NCBI GenBank assembly: GCA_902774165.1
Contig: CACYHJ010000012.1
Coordinates: forward strand, 1 to 21,511
Length of the DNA stretch: 21,511 nucleotides
DNA from: Oscillospiraceae bacterium
GTDB taxonomy: Bacteria > Bacillota > Clostridia > Oscillospirales > Acutalibacteraceae
Direction of reading: 5' to 3'
The translations under genes were made by a program, and so were the position numbers. Below the pieces are notes generated by a model. That model saw nothing but the letters and a program-made list of their open reading frames with translations, was not told the origin of the DNA and did no database searches. Shown in pieces: positions 6,500 through 14,368 of this stretch. Each line of letters opens with the position of its first letter. Positions within the stretch are counted from its first letter, which is position 1.

Positions 6500-7467
6500 C
6501 TGCACCTGTGTACCTCAACGCTCAGCTGCCGGGAGATGAACGCGGCGATCTTTTTCTGCGCTCTCCATGCCTCGGGGAAGATCTGATAGACCGGGAACGC
6601 GTGGAACATCCGGTCGCCGACAAGCAGCCGGGCCTCCACGCCCGCCGCGCGGAATTTTTCCGCCAGGGTCTCGGCCTCGCTCAGCAGCATCTCGTCGCCG
6701 CCCACGGTGATGAACAGCGGCGGATAAGTCGAATCGTAGTCGTTCAGCACCGGCGAGATATAGGGATCGGTGCGGTCGTGGTCGCCGAACCACATATACA
6801 GCTCACTTTGCCCGAGAAGCTCCTTGACCTGCTCTGGGGTGGGCGTTTCCCCCCGGATGCCGAACACGGGATCGACTTTATAATTGTAGACGTAGGAATC
6901 CCCGCTTGCGGTCATGTCGATCCACGGGGACATCAGGACGCAGGCCTTCGGCTTCGCCCTGCCGGCATCGTGCAGGCGCATCAGCAGATCCAGCGTCAGG
7001 TGTCCGCCGGCGCTGTCGCCGACGGTGACGATGTTTTCCGGCCGGAAGCCCATTTCGAGCAGCTTGTCCCAGACCTTCTGCGTATCGTCGAGCGCCGCGG
7101 GGAACGTGTATTCCGGCGCGCAGCGATAGTCGAAATGGACCACCGTGCCGCCGCCGCTGGCTTTGGAATACCGCTTGTTCGACAGACGGTAATAGAACAT
7201 CATGCGGGAGATATACGCCCCGCCGTGGATCACCAGCACCGCGTTATCGCTGCCGCCCTTTTTCGGGGAAAAAATCTCCATGGGCACGCCGTCGGCGTCG
7301 GTTCTGCGGAACCGGTAGCCGAGCGGCGGGATATAATGCCGGAACAGCGGCTCCGCGCTGCGCAGGTCCTTGACGATATTCTTCTTTTTCTTCTGCACGA
7401 TAACGGGATTGACGTTGCCCGCCGCCCGCGCGATCAACGCGAATATTCTGCCGGGAATACTTGCCAT
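6496..7467 (-). CDS. Alpha/beta hydrolase, HSL-type esterase
   Basis: 323 residues. Oxyanion-hole motif HGGAY (81-85), nucleophile motif GDSAGG with Ser152, Asp258 in GGDEM and His289 in FHAFP together form the catalytic triad of the hormone-sensitive-lipase branch of carboxylesterases. It is probably a cytoplasmic esterase or lipase acting on short acyl esters; the N-terminal hydrophobic stretch is short and not a clear signal peptide. The start was set at 7467 because a strong CGGAGGT lies 7 nt before this ATG; the upstream ATG at 7485 would place that site inside the gene. It overlaps the DUF4037 gene by ATGA. A heptamer repeat array fills the gap to the TPR gene. Confidence 0.9.
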   Translation of the reverse strand: MASIPGRIFALIARAAGNVNPVIVQKKKKNIVKDLRSAEPLFRHYIPPLGYRFRRTDADGVPMEIFSPKKGGSDNAVLVIHGGAYISRMMFYYRLSNKRYSKASGGGTVVHFDYRCAPEYTFPAALDDTQKVWDKLLEMGFRPENIVTVGDSAGGHLTLDLLMRLHDAGRAKPKACVLMSPWIDMTASGDSYVYNYKVDPVFGIRGETPTPEQVKELLGQSELYMWFGDHDRTDPYISPVLNDYDSTYPPLFITVGGDEMLLSEAETLAEKFRAAGVEARLLVGDRMFHAFPVYQIFPEAWRAQKKIAAFISRQLSVEVHRCR

Positions 7468-7480
7468 ACAGTAACCTCCG

Positions 7481-7522
7481 TTCATATTTCATATTCTACA
7501 TTTCACATCTCACATTTCACAG
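7481..7522. repeat. Heptanucleotide tandem array (TTCACAT type)
   Basis: Six consecutive 7-bp units: TTCATAT, TTCATAT, TCTACAT, TTCACAT, CTCACAT, TTCACAG. The array crosses the end of the TPR gene, so the last codons of that gene (VKCEM and stop) are made of repeat sequence. A 20-bp stretch (7499-7518) is identical to 9751-9770 in the array next to hflX. Confidence 0.8.
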
Positions 7523-8366
7523 TGTCCTTCCGCTCATAGATCTCCTTCGCGCGGCGTTCCAGCTCCCGCGCGGCGAGGAAATACCCGTAAAAGGAAAACG
7601 TCGGGGCGCATTTTTCACAGACAAAGGCGTAATAGCCGTCCTGCGGGGCGTCGGGCCGGTCCAGCAGCTCCCACGCCTTGTCCAGCAGCCCGCACACCTG
7701 TTTTTCGGCGGCCTCCGCGCCCTGCTGCGCCGTGAGCGTATCCGCCTCGTTCAGATAAGTGATCGCCTGCTCCAGCCCGCCGCCGGGGACCCTCGCCATG
7801 GCGGAAAGCGCTTTCTCATAAAGGGAGAGCGCCTCTTCGTAATCGCCCAGCGCGGTCTTCACCAGCGCCATATTGTTGTAAAGGCCGCCCAGCAGACGCG
7901 GGTCGGTGTTCTGCGCCGCCTCATAGACCGTTTTCGCTTTTTCGAAGAATTGCAGCGATTTTTCATTTTCGCCGAACGCGTTGTACGCGGTGGCCACGTT
8001 CGTATAGGTCGTACCGGCGCTGACAAAGCCGTCGAAGCCGATCTCGCCCAGCAGACGCAGCGCCTCGTCTGCGCTCTCAAAGGCTTTTTCACGCTCCCCC
8101 GTCTTGCGGTAATGCCCCACCAGCTCGTTGCGCACCAGAAGCTCGCCGCGTTTGTCTGCGCCGGCCTGCGCCTCCGCCAGCCAATAGAGCAGATGCCGCT
8201 CGGCGCCCGCGTAATCCCGGCGGCTCATATATTCGTCCATTTTTTCGATCACCCGCTGCTGGGGGATCGGCTTTAACGTCTCCGGCTCACCGAAGGGATC
8301 GCCGCACAGAAGGCAGCGGGGTTCGACGTAATCCTCGGGCGAAAGGCCCTGATATTCCTTATTCAT
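7503..8366 (-). CDS. Tetratricopeptide repeat protein
   Basis: 287 residues, cytoplasmic, mostly helical. TPR-like helix pairs run from about 45 to 220, with clear units such as NVATAYNAFGENEKSLQFFEKA and NNMALVKTALGDYEEALSLYEKA. A CLLC pair (18-21) near the N-terminus and a CEKC pair (250-253) near the C-terminus could together bind a metal, but this is a guess. TPR proteins usually mediate protein-protein contact; no partner is evident. The ATG at 8366 has GAAGGG about 7 nt upstream, and hflX ends 4 bp before it, which argues for co-translation. An ATG 11 codons earlier lies inside hflX and has no better site. The C-terminal codons are formed by the heptamer array, so the natural end may have been altered by it. 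Confidence 0.85.
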   Translation of the reverse strand: MNKEYQGLSPEDYVEPRCLLCGDPFGEPETLKPIPQQRVIEKMDEYMSRRDYAGAERHLLYWLAEAQAGADKRGELLVRNELVGHYRKTGEREKAFESADEALRLLGEIGFDGFVSAGTTYTNVATAYNAFGENEKSLQFFEKAKTVYEAAQNTDPRLLGGLYNNMALVKTALGDYEEALSLYEKALSAMARVPGGGLEQAITYLNEADTLTAQQGAEAAEKQVCGLLDKAWELLDRPDAPQDGYYAFVCEKCAPTFSFYGYFLAARELERRAKEIYERKDTVKCEM

Positions 8367-8370
8367 CGTA

Positions 8371-9612
8371 TCACCCTTCCGAATGATAGTATTTTTCAAA
8401 TCTTGAAAGATAACGCCGGTCGATCAGCGCCGTGACGCGGATCCCGTCGGCGGTATACTCTTCCGTTTCGACCCGGCCCAGCTCCCGCAGAGAGGCGGCG
8501 GCACCGCCGTCGGGATAGGGAATCAGCAGCTCGACGCGCCGCACGGTGTCCGGCAGAGCCCTGGAGATCTCCTCCAACAGCTCGTCAAGCCCTTTTTTCT
8601 GCAGCGCGGAGATGCGCACCACATGCCGGCCGAAGGGCAGCATGAACACGTCGGCGCAGCGGTCGCATTTGTTCAGCACCGTGACCTCCGGCGTGGTTCC
8701 CGCGCCCAGATCGGATAAAATCTCCTTCGTGATGCGCAGATGCTCGTCGAAATGCGGGTCGGACGCGTCGCACACGTTGAGGATCAGATCCGCCTCGGCG
8801 GCCTCCTCCAGCGTGGATTTGAACGCCTCCACCAGCGTGTGGGGCAGGCGCGAGATAAAGCCCACGGTGTCGATCAGCATGACCGACCGCCCGTCCGGCA
8901 GCTTCAGCGCCCGGGAGGTGGGGTCAAGCGTGGCGAACAGTTTATCCTGCGCCAGCACGCCCGCGTCGGTCAGGGCGTTGAGCAGGGTGGATTTGCCCGC
9001 GTTGGTATAGCCCACCACCGCCACGGTGATCACGCCCCGTTTTCCGCGGCTGCGGCGGATCAGCGCCCGGTTTTTCTCGGTGCGGCGCAGCTCCTCCTCG
9101 ATGAATTTGATGCGCCTGCGGATATGCCGCCGGTCGCTCTCCAGCTTGCTCTCGCCGGGGCCCCTTGTGCCGATGCCGGCGCCCAGGCGGGACATTTCCG
9201 TGCCCTTGCCGCCCAGGCGCGGCAGCATGTAATTGAGCTGCGCCAGCTCCACCTGCAGCTTGCCCGCGCCGCTTTTCGCGTTGAGCGCGAAGATATCGAG
9301 GATCAGCGTGGTGCGGTCGACGGTGCGGATCCCGGTCAGATTTTCGATGTTTCTCTGCTGCGTCGGGGTCAGTTCCCCGTCAAAGATCAGAAGATCCGCC
9401 TCGTTCGCCTCGGCGACGTCCTTGATCTCAAACAATTTCCCGATCCCCACAAAGGTGGCGGCGTCCGGTGAAGGCTTCTGCTGGATCGCCGTAAACAGCG
9501 TCTCGGCGCCGGCGGTGTCCGCCAGAAGCCGAAGTTCGTCCATGGAATGCTCCGCGTCCACCGAGCCGTCGTCAATGCCGATCAGGATCGCTTTTTCTCT
9601 CAGCCGGTCCAC
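8371..9612 (-). CDS. hflX: Ribosome-associated GTPase HflX
   Basis: 413 residues, close to the 426 of E. coli HflX. HflX is a GTPase that binds the large ribosomal subunit and splits or rescues stalled ribosomes, notably in stress. The N-terminal HflX domain includes the glycine-rich segment RLGAGIGTRGPGESK (142-156). The G domain shows G1 GYTNAGKST (201-209), G3 DTVGF (248-252), G4 NKCD (314-317) and G5 SAL (335-337). A helical linker (about 155-190) joins the two. The start is GTG, preceded by GAAGGGGTGA about 7-9 nt upstream. It is the first gene of the minus-strand run and has its own promoter. The TPR gene follows 4 bp after the stop. Confidence 0.96.
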   Translation of the reverse strand: MDRLREKAILIGIDDGSVDAEHSMDELRLLADTAGAETLFTAIQQKPSPDAATFVGIGKLFEIKDVAEANEADLLIFDGELTPTQQRNIENLTGIRTVDRTTLILDIFALNAKSGAGKLQVELAQLNYMLPRLGGKGTEMSRLGAGIGTRGPGESKLESDRRHIRRRIKFIEEELRRTEKNRALIRRSRGKRGVITVAVVGYTNAGKSTLLNALTDAGVLAQDKLFATLDPTSRALKLPDGRSVMLIDTVGFISRLPHTLVEAFKSTLEEAAEADLILNVCDASDPHFDEHLRITKEILSDLGAGTTPEVTVLNKCDRCADVFMLPFGRHVVRISALQKKGLDELLEEISRALPDTVRRVELLIPYPDGGAAASLRELGRVETEEYTADGIRVTALIDRRYLSRFEKYYHSEG

Positions 9613-9650
9613 AATGTCTCACCCCTTCTCTGAAAACTCGTATCCCTATT

Positions 9651-9679
9651 ATGATAATAAAAATCGCGGCGGATGTCAA
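9651..9679 (-). promoter_or_regulatory. Sigma-A promoter of hflX
   Basis: On the minus strand TTGACA (9674-9679) and TATCAT (9651-9656) are 17 bp apart. The start point would be near 9644, giving a leader of about 30 nt to the GTG start. It is the best promoter for the hflX-TPR-esterase-DUF4037 group. Confidence 0.8.
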
Positions 9680-9746
9680 CTGTCCAAATCCTGATTTGAT
9701 TGAACTGTGTACTGTGAAAAGGAAACAGTGAGCCGCAACCTGAAAG

Positions 9747-9781
9747 GTAACATTTCACATCTCACATTTCGCATCTCACGG
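9747..9781. repeat. Heptanucleotide tandem array (TTCACAT type)
   Basis: Units GTAACAT, TTCACAT, CTCACAT, TTCGCAT, CTCACGG in a 7-bp period. 20 bp (9751-9770) are identical to the array at 7499-7518. It ends exactly where the large palindrome at 9781-9819 begins, so the two form one composite block in the divergent hflX/PHP gap. Confidence 0.75.
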
Positions 9782-9819
9782 AAATACTGATTTGCCGCGG
9801 AGCGGCAAATCAGTATTTC
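9781..9819. repeat. Perfect 39-bp palindrome (18-bp arms, GGA loop)
   Basis: Arms of 18 bp starting GAAATACTGATTTGCCGC pair perfectly with their complement around GGA (9799-9801). The apex is C-GGA-G. It lies just upstream of the -35 box of the PHP gene. It has no adjoining T-tract, so a terminator role is doubtful. It shares loop type and a CTGATTT arm segment with the palindrome at 4571-4605. Confidence 0.85.
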
Positions 9820-9822
9820 ATC

Positions 9823-9851
9823 TTGCAAATCCTCCCCTTCCGGGCTATAAT
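9823..9851 (+). promoter_or_regulatory. Sigma-A promoter of the PHP gene
   Basis: TTGCAA (9823-9828) and TATAAT (9846-9851) with a 17-bp spacer. CAGGAG (9866-9871) lies 9 nt before the ATG at 9881, giving a short leader of about 25 nt. Confidence 0.8.
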
Positions 9852-9880
9852 AAAGAAAAAAGCCACAGGAGCGTTTCATT

Positions 9881-11278
9881 ATGTCATATAAAAAGGACGA
9901 TATTCTCAGCAATTACGACGTTTTTCCGAAGGTTTTCGCGGCGGGAAAGGAAGCGCAGATCCGCATCCGCCAGACCGGCGCGCGTCCGGTTTTTGAGCCG
10001 GAGACCGAGTATCAATTCATGATCTGCGCCCTCGATCAGGGCTGTCCCCGCAACTACCCGAGGACCGCGGATTTCCGCGAGATCCGTCTGAGAAGCGATG
10101 CGGAGGGCAATTTCACCTTCCGCCACACCTTCGACCGGGAGCAGGAATACTTTATCCGCGCCTTCAACGACAAGGCGGAACGGATTCTGCAGCTCTCCGT
10201 CTACTGCGTGGAGGGCGGGCTTGCGGAACGCTATCCCTTCATCGGCGATCTGCACATGCACACCACCATGTCCGACGGGCGCCAGCACCCGACGACGGTG
10301 GTCTCCAACTACCGCAGATACGGTTACGATTTCATGGTGGTCAGCGACCACGGCAGATATTATCCCTCCCTGATCGCGCGGGATTATTTCAAGGACCTGC
10401 CCATCGGGCTGAACATCGTCCCCGGCGAGGAGATCCATCTGCCGCCGGTCCACGGGCACACCAACGACGTGCACATCGTCAACTTCGGCGGCGAATACGG
10501 CATCAACGCGCTGGTGGAGGGCACCGGCACGGAGGACTGGGCGCGGGAAAAGAAGATGCGCGCCATCCGTACCGAAAACGTGCCGGACGTGATGACATAC
10601 GCCGAATTTGAGGAGAAAATGCAGGCGCTCGCCGACGAAATGGACGTGCCGGAGGACGTGGAACCCACCGCCGCCGCCACCTACAAATGGATCTTCGACG
10701 AGATCAGAAAAGCAAACGGCCTTGGGATCTTCGCACACCCCAACTGGCGCAGCGACGTTTATCAGGTGCCGGAGCGATTCATTGATTACATGATGGAGCA
10801 GCGCTGGTTCGACGCCTTTGAGGTGCTGGGCGGCGAAAACTACTACGAGCATAACGGCTTCCAGACCGCGCGGTATTACGACGAGCGGGCAAAGGGAAAC
10901 GTCTTCCCCGTCGTGGGCAGCACCGACAGCCATTCCTCCTATGAGAGCAACCGGAACGCGTTCATCTGCGCGACCATGGTTTTCGCCCGAAAAAACGAGC
11001 GACGCGACCTGATCGCTTCCATCAAGGAGTATTACTCCGTGGCGATCGACACCATCAGCACAGAATTCCGCCTTGTGGGCGACAAACGGCTGGTCCGCTA
11101 CGCCTGCTTCCTGCTGAAAAATTATTTCCCGATCCACGACGAGTTATGCTATGAAGAGGGCCGGCTGATGAAGCAGTACGCCACCGGCACCGAGGAAGAG
11201 AAAGCCGAGGCCGCCGAGCTTCTGACCCTGCTGGGCAAGCGGACGGAGCGCCTTCTGAAGAAGTATTTCGCGTTCTGA
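9881..11278 (+). CDS. PHP-domain metal-dependent phosphoesterase
   Basis: 465 residues. An N-terminal beta-rich region of about 115 residues precedes a PHP domain. Metal-binding motifs are in the expected order: DLHMHT (Asp123, His125, His127) with SDG, VVSDHG (Asp156, His157), GEEIH (Glu183, His186), FAHP (His286) and STDSH (Asp349, His351). This resembles the CehA/McbA-type branch, whose members act on phosphate or related esters; the substrate here is unknown. No signal peptide is seen. A helical C-terminal tail (about 400-465) follows the domain. It is the first gene of a plus-strand group and has its own promoter; the DUF2974 gene starts 46 bp later. Confidence 0.88.
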   Translation: MSYKKDDILSNYDVFPKVFAAGKEAQIRIRQTGARPVFEPETEYQFMICALDQGCPRNYPRTADFREIRLRSDAEGNFTFRHTFDREQEYFIRAFNDKAERILQLSVYCVEGGLAERYPFIGDLHMHTTMSDGRQHPTTVVSNYRRYGYDFMVVSDHGRYYPSLIARDYFKDLPIGLNIVPGEEIHLPPVHGHTNDVHIVNFGGEYGINALVEGTGTEDWAREKKMRAIRTENVPDVMTYAEFEEKMQALADEMDVPEDVEPTAAATYKWIFDEIRKANGLGIFAHPNWRSDVYQVPERFIDYMMEQRWFDAFEVLGGENYYEHNGFQTARYYDERAKGNVFPVVGSTDSHSSYESNRNAFICATMVFARKNERRDLIASIKEYYSVAIDTISTEFRLVGDKRLVRYACFLLKNYFPIHDELCYEEGRLMKQYATGTEEEKAEAAELLTLLGKRTERLLKKYFAF

Positions 11279-11324
11279 AAAACGCCTCTGTTTTTCCGAC
11301 AATGACATCCCGGGACGTGATAGA

Positions 11325-12470
11325 ATGGCAAACATTTTTGACTATCTGAGCTGGCGCGCCGACGTGCCTCTCTCGGTCGACCCCTTCAACGAGGTCGACA
11401 ATCTGGTGCTGTCCAAACTCGCGTATACCGACTTTGAAGGCGCGGTTCCGCCGGATGGGGACGGGATTTCCCTGCGGGAGGCCCACGACCGGTTCTTCGC
11501 GCACCACACCCGGGAGGAGATCCTGCGCAGCACGGTGCTGACGGCAAAAGCGCCGCTGCTGATGGAGGAAATGCGGGACGGCGCGCGGTTCGGCGAAATG
11601 CGGCTGTGCCGTTACCTGAACGAGGTGGACCGGGAAAAGAACGAGCAGATTGCCGCGGTGACGTTTCTGCCGGAGGACGGCAGCGTCTGCGTGGCGTTCC
11701 GGGGCACCGACAACACCCTGACCGGCTGGAAAGAGGACTTTGACCTGAGCTATCTTGCCCGGACCCCCGGCCAGCAGCGCGCCGTGGACTATCTGAACGA
11801 AACCGGCAGGCGGTTCTCCGGCCCGATCCGGGTCTGCGGCCATTCCAAGGGCGGAAATTTCGCCGTCTATGCCGCGTCCTTCTGCGACCGGGAGATTCAG
11901 GACAGGATCGAGGCCGTCTACACCAACGACGGGCCGGGCTTCCGGCGGGAGACCGTCGGCGATCCCCGCTACCGCCGCGTCCTGCCCCGCGTTTACAGCA
12001 TTCTCCCGGACACGTCGGTGATCGGCAGGCTGCTTTACAACGACTGCCGCAACCGGGTGGTCCGAAGCTCCGCCGCCGGCATCTACCAGCACGACGGCTT
12101 CTCGTGGGAGGTGCGCCGCAACCGATTTGTCAAAGCGCCCCCGTCGGAAATGGGGATTTTCATCGACCGGACGCTGGATCTCTGGCTGATCAAGATGAAC
12201 GACGAGGAACGGCGGTCCTTCACCGAAACGGTCTTCGCGCTGCTGGAGGCGACGGGGAAAGAGACCTTCAGCGAAATCACCGAAAAAAAGCTGAAAAGCA
12301 TGGAAACCATCGCAAGCTCCCTGCGGGACATCCCGAAGGAGCGGCAGCGGGAGCTGATCCGGTTCATCGGCGAGCTGCTGCAGTGCAGCCGGCGCTCGGC
12401 GGCCGCGCAGCTGAAAATGATCCGACCCGCAAAAACCGACCGGGCAGCCGGTCCGCAGGACCCGAAATAA
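11325..12470 (+). CDS. DUF2974 (Mbeg1-like) alpha/beta hydrolase
   Basis: 381 residues. The N-terminus (NIFDYLSWR, then FNEVDNLVLSKLAY) and the AFRGTDNT and GHSKGGN motifs are typical of DUF2974/Mbeg1-like lipase-fold proteins. Ser174 in GHSKGG is the likely nucleophile; Asp229 (LPDTS) and His256 (YQHDGFSW) are probable partners, so the triad looks intact. Lipase or esterase activity is inferred from the fold. There is no signal peptide or membrane segment. The C-terminal 80 residues are charged and helical. The start has only a weak ribosome binding site (GGGACGTGA), suggesting reading from the PHP transcript. Confidence 0.87.
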   Translation: MANIFDYLSWRADVPLSVDPFNEVDNLVLSKLAYTDFEGAVPPDGDGISLREAHDRFFAHHTREEILRSTVLTAKAPLLMEEMRDGARFGEMRLCRYLNEVDREKNEQIAAVTFLPEDGSVCVAFRGTDNTLTGWKEDFDLSYLARTPGQQRAVDYLNETGRRFSGPIRVCGHSKGGNFAVYAASFCDREIQDRIEAVYTNDGPGFRRETVGDPRYRRVLPRVYSILPDTSVIGRLLYNDCRNRVVRSSAAGIYQHDGFSWEVRRNRFVKAPPSEMGIFIDRTLDLWLIKMNDEERRSFTETVFALLEATGKETFSEITEKKLKSMETIASSLRDIPKERQRELIRFIGELLQCSRRSAAAQLKMIRPAKTDRAAGPQDPK

Positions 12471-12508
12471 AAACGAAAAATCAGGGCGGCGTTTCGTTTT
12501 TTCTTTTT
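12471..12508 (+). terminator. Possible weak terminator after the DUF2974 gene
   Basis: AAACGAAA (12471-12478) pairs with TTTCGTTT (12492-12499), followed directly by a T-rich run to about 12510. The stem is AT-rich and short with a 13-nt loop, so termination may be only partial, and the next gene may be partly co-transcribed. Confidence 0.4.
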
Positions 12509-12539
12509 TTCGCCGGAGCCGCGCCGGCAGGTGGTACCG

Positions 12540-13547
12540 ATGAATCCGCAGGACAGAATGATGTCAAAAAAATGGGGCGTGTTCAACCATTATCTGTATT
12601 ACAGCGAGAAGGGATACCGGTTTTACAGCCTTGAGGATCCGGAAAAAACGGATACGGAAATTCAGGACATGGCGGCGGAATGGAACGAGCAGGTCGATTC
12701 TGTCGACGTGGAGCGTCTTGCGCGGACGCTGCACGAAATCGGCTGCGGCTACTATATGATCACCGTGATGCAGGGCACCCGGTTTATGATCGCGCCCAAC
12801 GCGGCTTACAGCCGGATCACCGGCATCGCCCCGGGCGAGGGCTGCTGCCGGCGGGACCTGATCCGGGAGCTGGGCGAGGCGCTGCAAAAATACGACGTCG
12901 ACCTTTATCTCTATTACACCGGCGACGGGCCGCATTTCGACAAAATCGCCGGCCCCGCCATGGGACTTTATGAAAACTACGGCGCGGGGATTCACGGCAG
13001 GGTCGACCGCCGTTTTGTCGAAAACTGGGCGGCGGTGCTGGAAGAATACGCCGTGCGCTACGGCGATCTGGTCAAGGGCTGGTGGGTCGACGGCTGCTAC
13101 GCCCATCTGGGCTATGACAACGAGCTTCTGTCGATCTATGATCGGGCGATCAAGAAAGGCAATCCCGACGCGCTGGCGGCCTTCAACAGCGGCACTGCCA
13201 GCTTCTTCCACGAGGACGGCGACGACACCCCGGTCAAGTGGTACAGGAACGAGGGCTTCACCTGCGGCGAGGACAACGATTTTACCTATGTTTTCAAATC
13301 AAGGTTTACCGACGGCGCCCAGAACCATCTCCTGATCCCCCTGGGAAATTACCGGGACGGCAACGTCTGCAACGGCTGGCGCAACACCGGCGTGCGCAGG
13401 AGCAGGGAATACGTCGCCGATTATATCCGGAAGAACAACGCTGCCGGCGCGGTCATCACGGTGGATATCTTCGTCGACTGCCACGGCAATTTCGATCCGG
13501 AACAGGTGGAGGCGCTGCGGTACGTCGGCAGAGCGGTCAACGCCTAA
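12540..13547 (+). CDS. Protein resembling GH29-type alpha-L-fucosidases
   Basis: 335 residues from the chosen ATG, which has AGGTGG 5 nt upstream; a GTG three codons earlier is possible. The early WGVFNHYLYY segment, the GCGYYMITV strand and WWVDG (181-185, Asp184) recall the GH29 barrel, in which the Asp of a WFDG-like motif is the nucleophile. The usual HHDGF motif after the YYMITV strand is not present, and the protein is shorter than full fucosidases with their C-terminal beta domain. It may therefore be a divergent or non-catalytic relative. There is no signal peptide, so any sugar substrate would be cytoplasmic. The flanking hydrolase genes give no pathway. Fold assignment is moderate; function is unknown. 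Confidence 0.65.
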   Translation: MNPQDRMMSKKWGVFNHYLYYSEKGYRFYSLEDPEKTDTEIQDMAAEWNEQVDSVDVERLARTLHEIGCGYYMITVMQGTRFMIAPNAAYSRITGIAPGEGCCRRDLIRELGEALQKYDVDLYLYYTGDGPHFDKIAGPAMGLYENYGAGIHGRVDRRFVENWAAVLEEYAVRYGDLVKGWWVDGCYAHLGYDNELLSIYDRAIKKGNPDALAAFNSGTASFFHEDGDDTPVKWYRNEGFTCGEDNDFTYVFKSRFTDGAQNHLLIPLGNYRDGNVCNGWRNTGVRRSREYVADYIRKNNAAGAVITVDIFVDCHGNFDPEQVEALRYVGRAVNA

Positions 13548-13574
13548 AGCAAAACAGAACATCGCACACAAATA

Positions 13575-13612
13575 CAGCCCACGGCCGCTCACACGGTCGT
13601 AGGCTGAATTTT
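13575..13612. terminator. Terminator between convergent genes
   Basis: CAGCCcACGGCCG (13575-13587) pairs with CGGTCGTaGGCTG (13594-13606) with one mismatch and one G-T pair around a short loop, followed by AATTTTAT on the plus strand. It lies between the stops of the GH29-like gene (plus) and the phosphodiesterase gene (minus) and may serve both, although the T-tract is better for the plus strand. Confidence 0.7.
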
Positions 13613-13636
13613 ATGGTATTGATTTCTGTCGGAAAA

Positions 13637-14347
13637 TCAGATCCCGTTCTCCCGCAAAAATTGACGCAGCCGGTCCGGAAAATTCACGGTCATGCCGTCA
13701 ACGCCGCAGAGGACGGCTTTTTTCATCGTTTCCTCGTCCTTCACGCCCCACGCCCGCACGGAAAACCCTTCTTCGTGCAGGGAGCGTACCAGCTGCGGCG
13801 TCAGGATGCAGGCCTTGGGGCAGATCTGCTCCGCGCCGATATGTTTCAATGCCGCGACGATTCCGTCATTCACCGCATCGGTCAGCAGCCCCACCCGCTG
13901 CGCCGGGTCCAGCGCCCTGACCTTTTCGATATCGTTCAATTCAAACGAGGTGACGACGCACCGGTCCGCAAGGCCGTACGCGGCGAGGGCGCCGACTGCG
14001 TCCTCCTCCAGCCCGTCCGCCTTGAGTTCAAGGGCGATCACGACCGGCGTTTCCTTCACGAAATCGAGAAATTCCGCAAGCGTCGGGATCCGGTCGGACG
14101 GTCCGCCGTCCGGGGATTTGATCCGGATTCCGGAAAGCTCGTCATACGTCAGGTCCGCGACCGCCTTGTCAACGCCCGCAAGGCGCAGAAGATTCGCGTC
14201 GTGGACCAGCACCGGAACGCCGTCCCGCGTTTTGCGCAGATCCGTCTCGATGCCGTTCGCGCCCAGCTCCACGCCCAGCCGGAAGGCGGACATGGTGTTT
14301 TCCGGGGCGTAGGCGCTCGCCCCCCGGTGCGCGTAATTGATGAACAT
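13637..14347 (-). CDS. Glycerophosphodiester phosphodiesterase family protein
   Basis: 236 residues, the size of cytoplasmic UgpQ-type enzymes, which cleave glycerophosphodiesters to sn-glycerol 3-phosphate and an alcohol. Catalytic motifs are present: AHRGAS (His7, Arg8) with APENT, GIETDLR (Glu34, Asp36) and VHD (His49, Asp50). Later GDPD strands are seen as VIALELK and RAWGVKDEE. No signal peptide is visible. It lies 21 bp after the metallo-beta-lactamase gene on the same strand and probably shares its transcript; a GAGAGG lies a little far (about 11 nt) from the ATG. Function is assigned by family with good confidence; the exact substrate is open. Confidence 0.93.
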   Translation of the reverse strand: MFINYAHRGASAYAPENTMSAFRLGVELGANGIETDLRKTRDGVPVLVHDANLLRLAGVDKAVADLTYDELSGIRIKSPDGGPSDRIPTLAEFLDFVKETPVVIALELKADGLEEDAVGALAAYGLADRCVVTSFELNDIEKVRALDPAQRVGLLTDAVNDGIVAALKHIGAEQICPKACILTPQLVRSLHEEGFSVRAWGVKDEETMKKAVLCGVDGMTVNFPDRLRQFLRENGI

Positions 14348-14368
14348 GCGTCTTGTGCCTCTCGTCGG

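Noticed and set aside
7468..7485. Earlier ATG start for the esterase at 7485
   Set aside because: The strong GGAGG site lies between this ATG and the one at 7467, so the downstream ATG is the likely start.
9884..11137. A 417-codon minus-strand open frame opposite the PHP gene
   Set aside because: It is a shadow of the PHP domain gene, whose metal ligands are all in order; no start signal or domain was seen.
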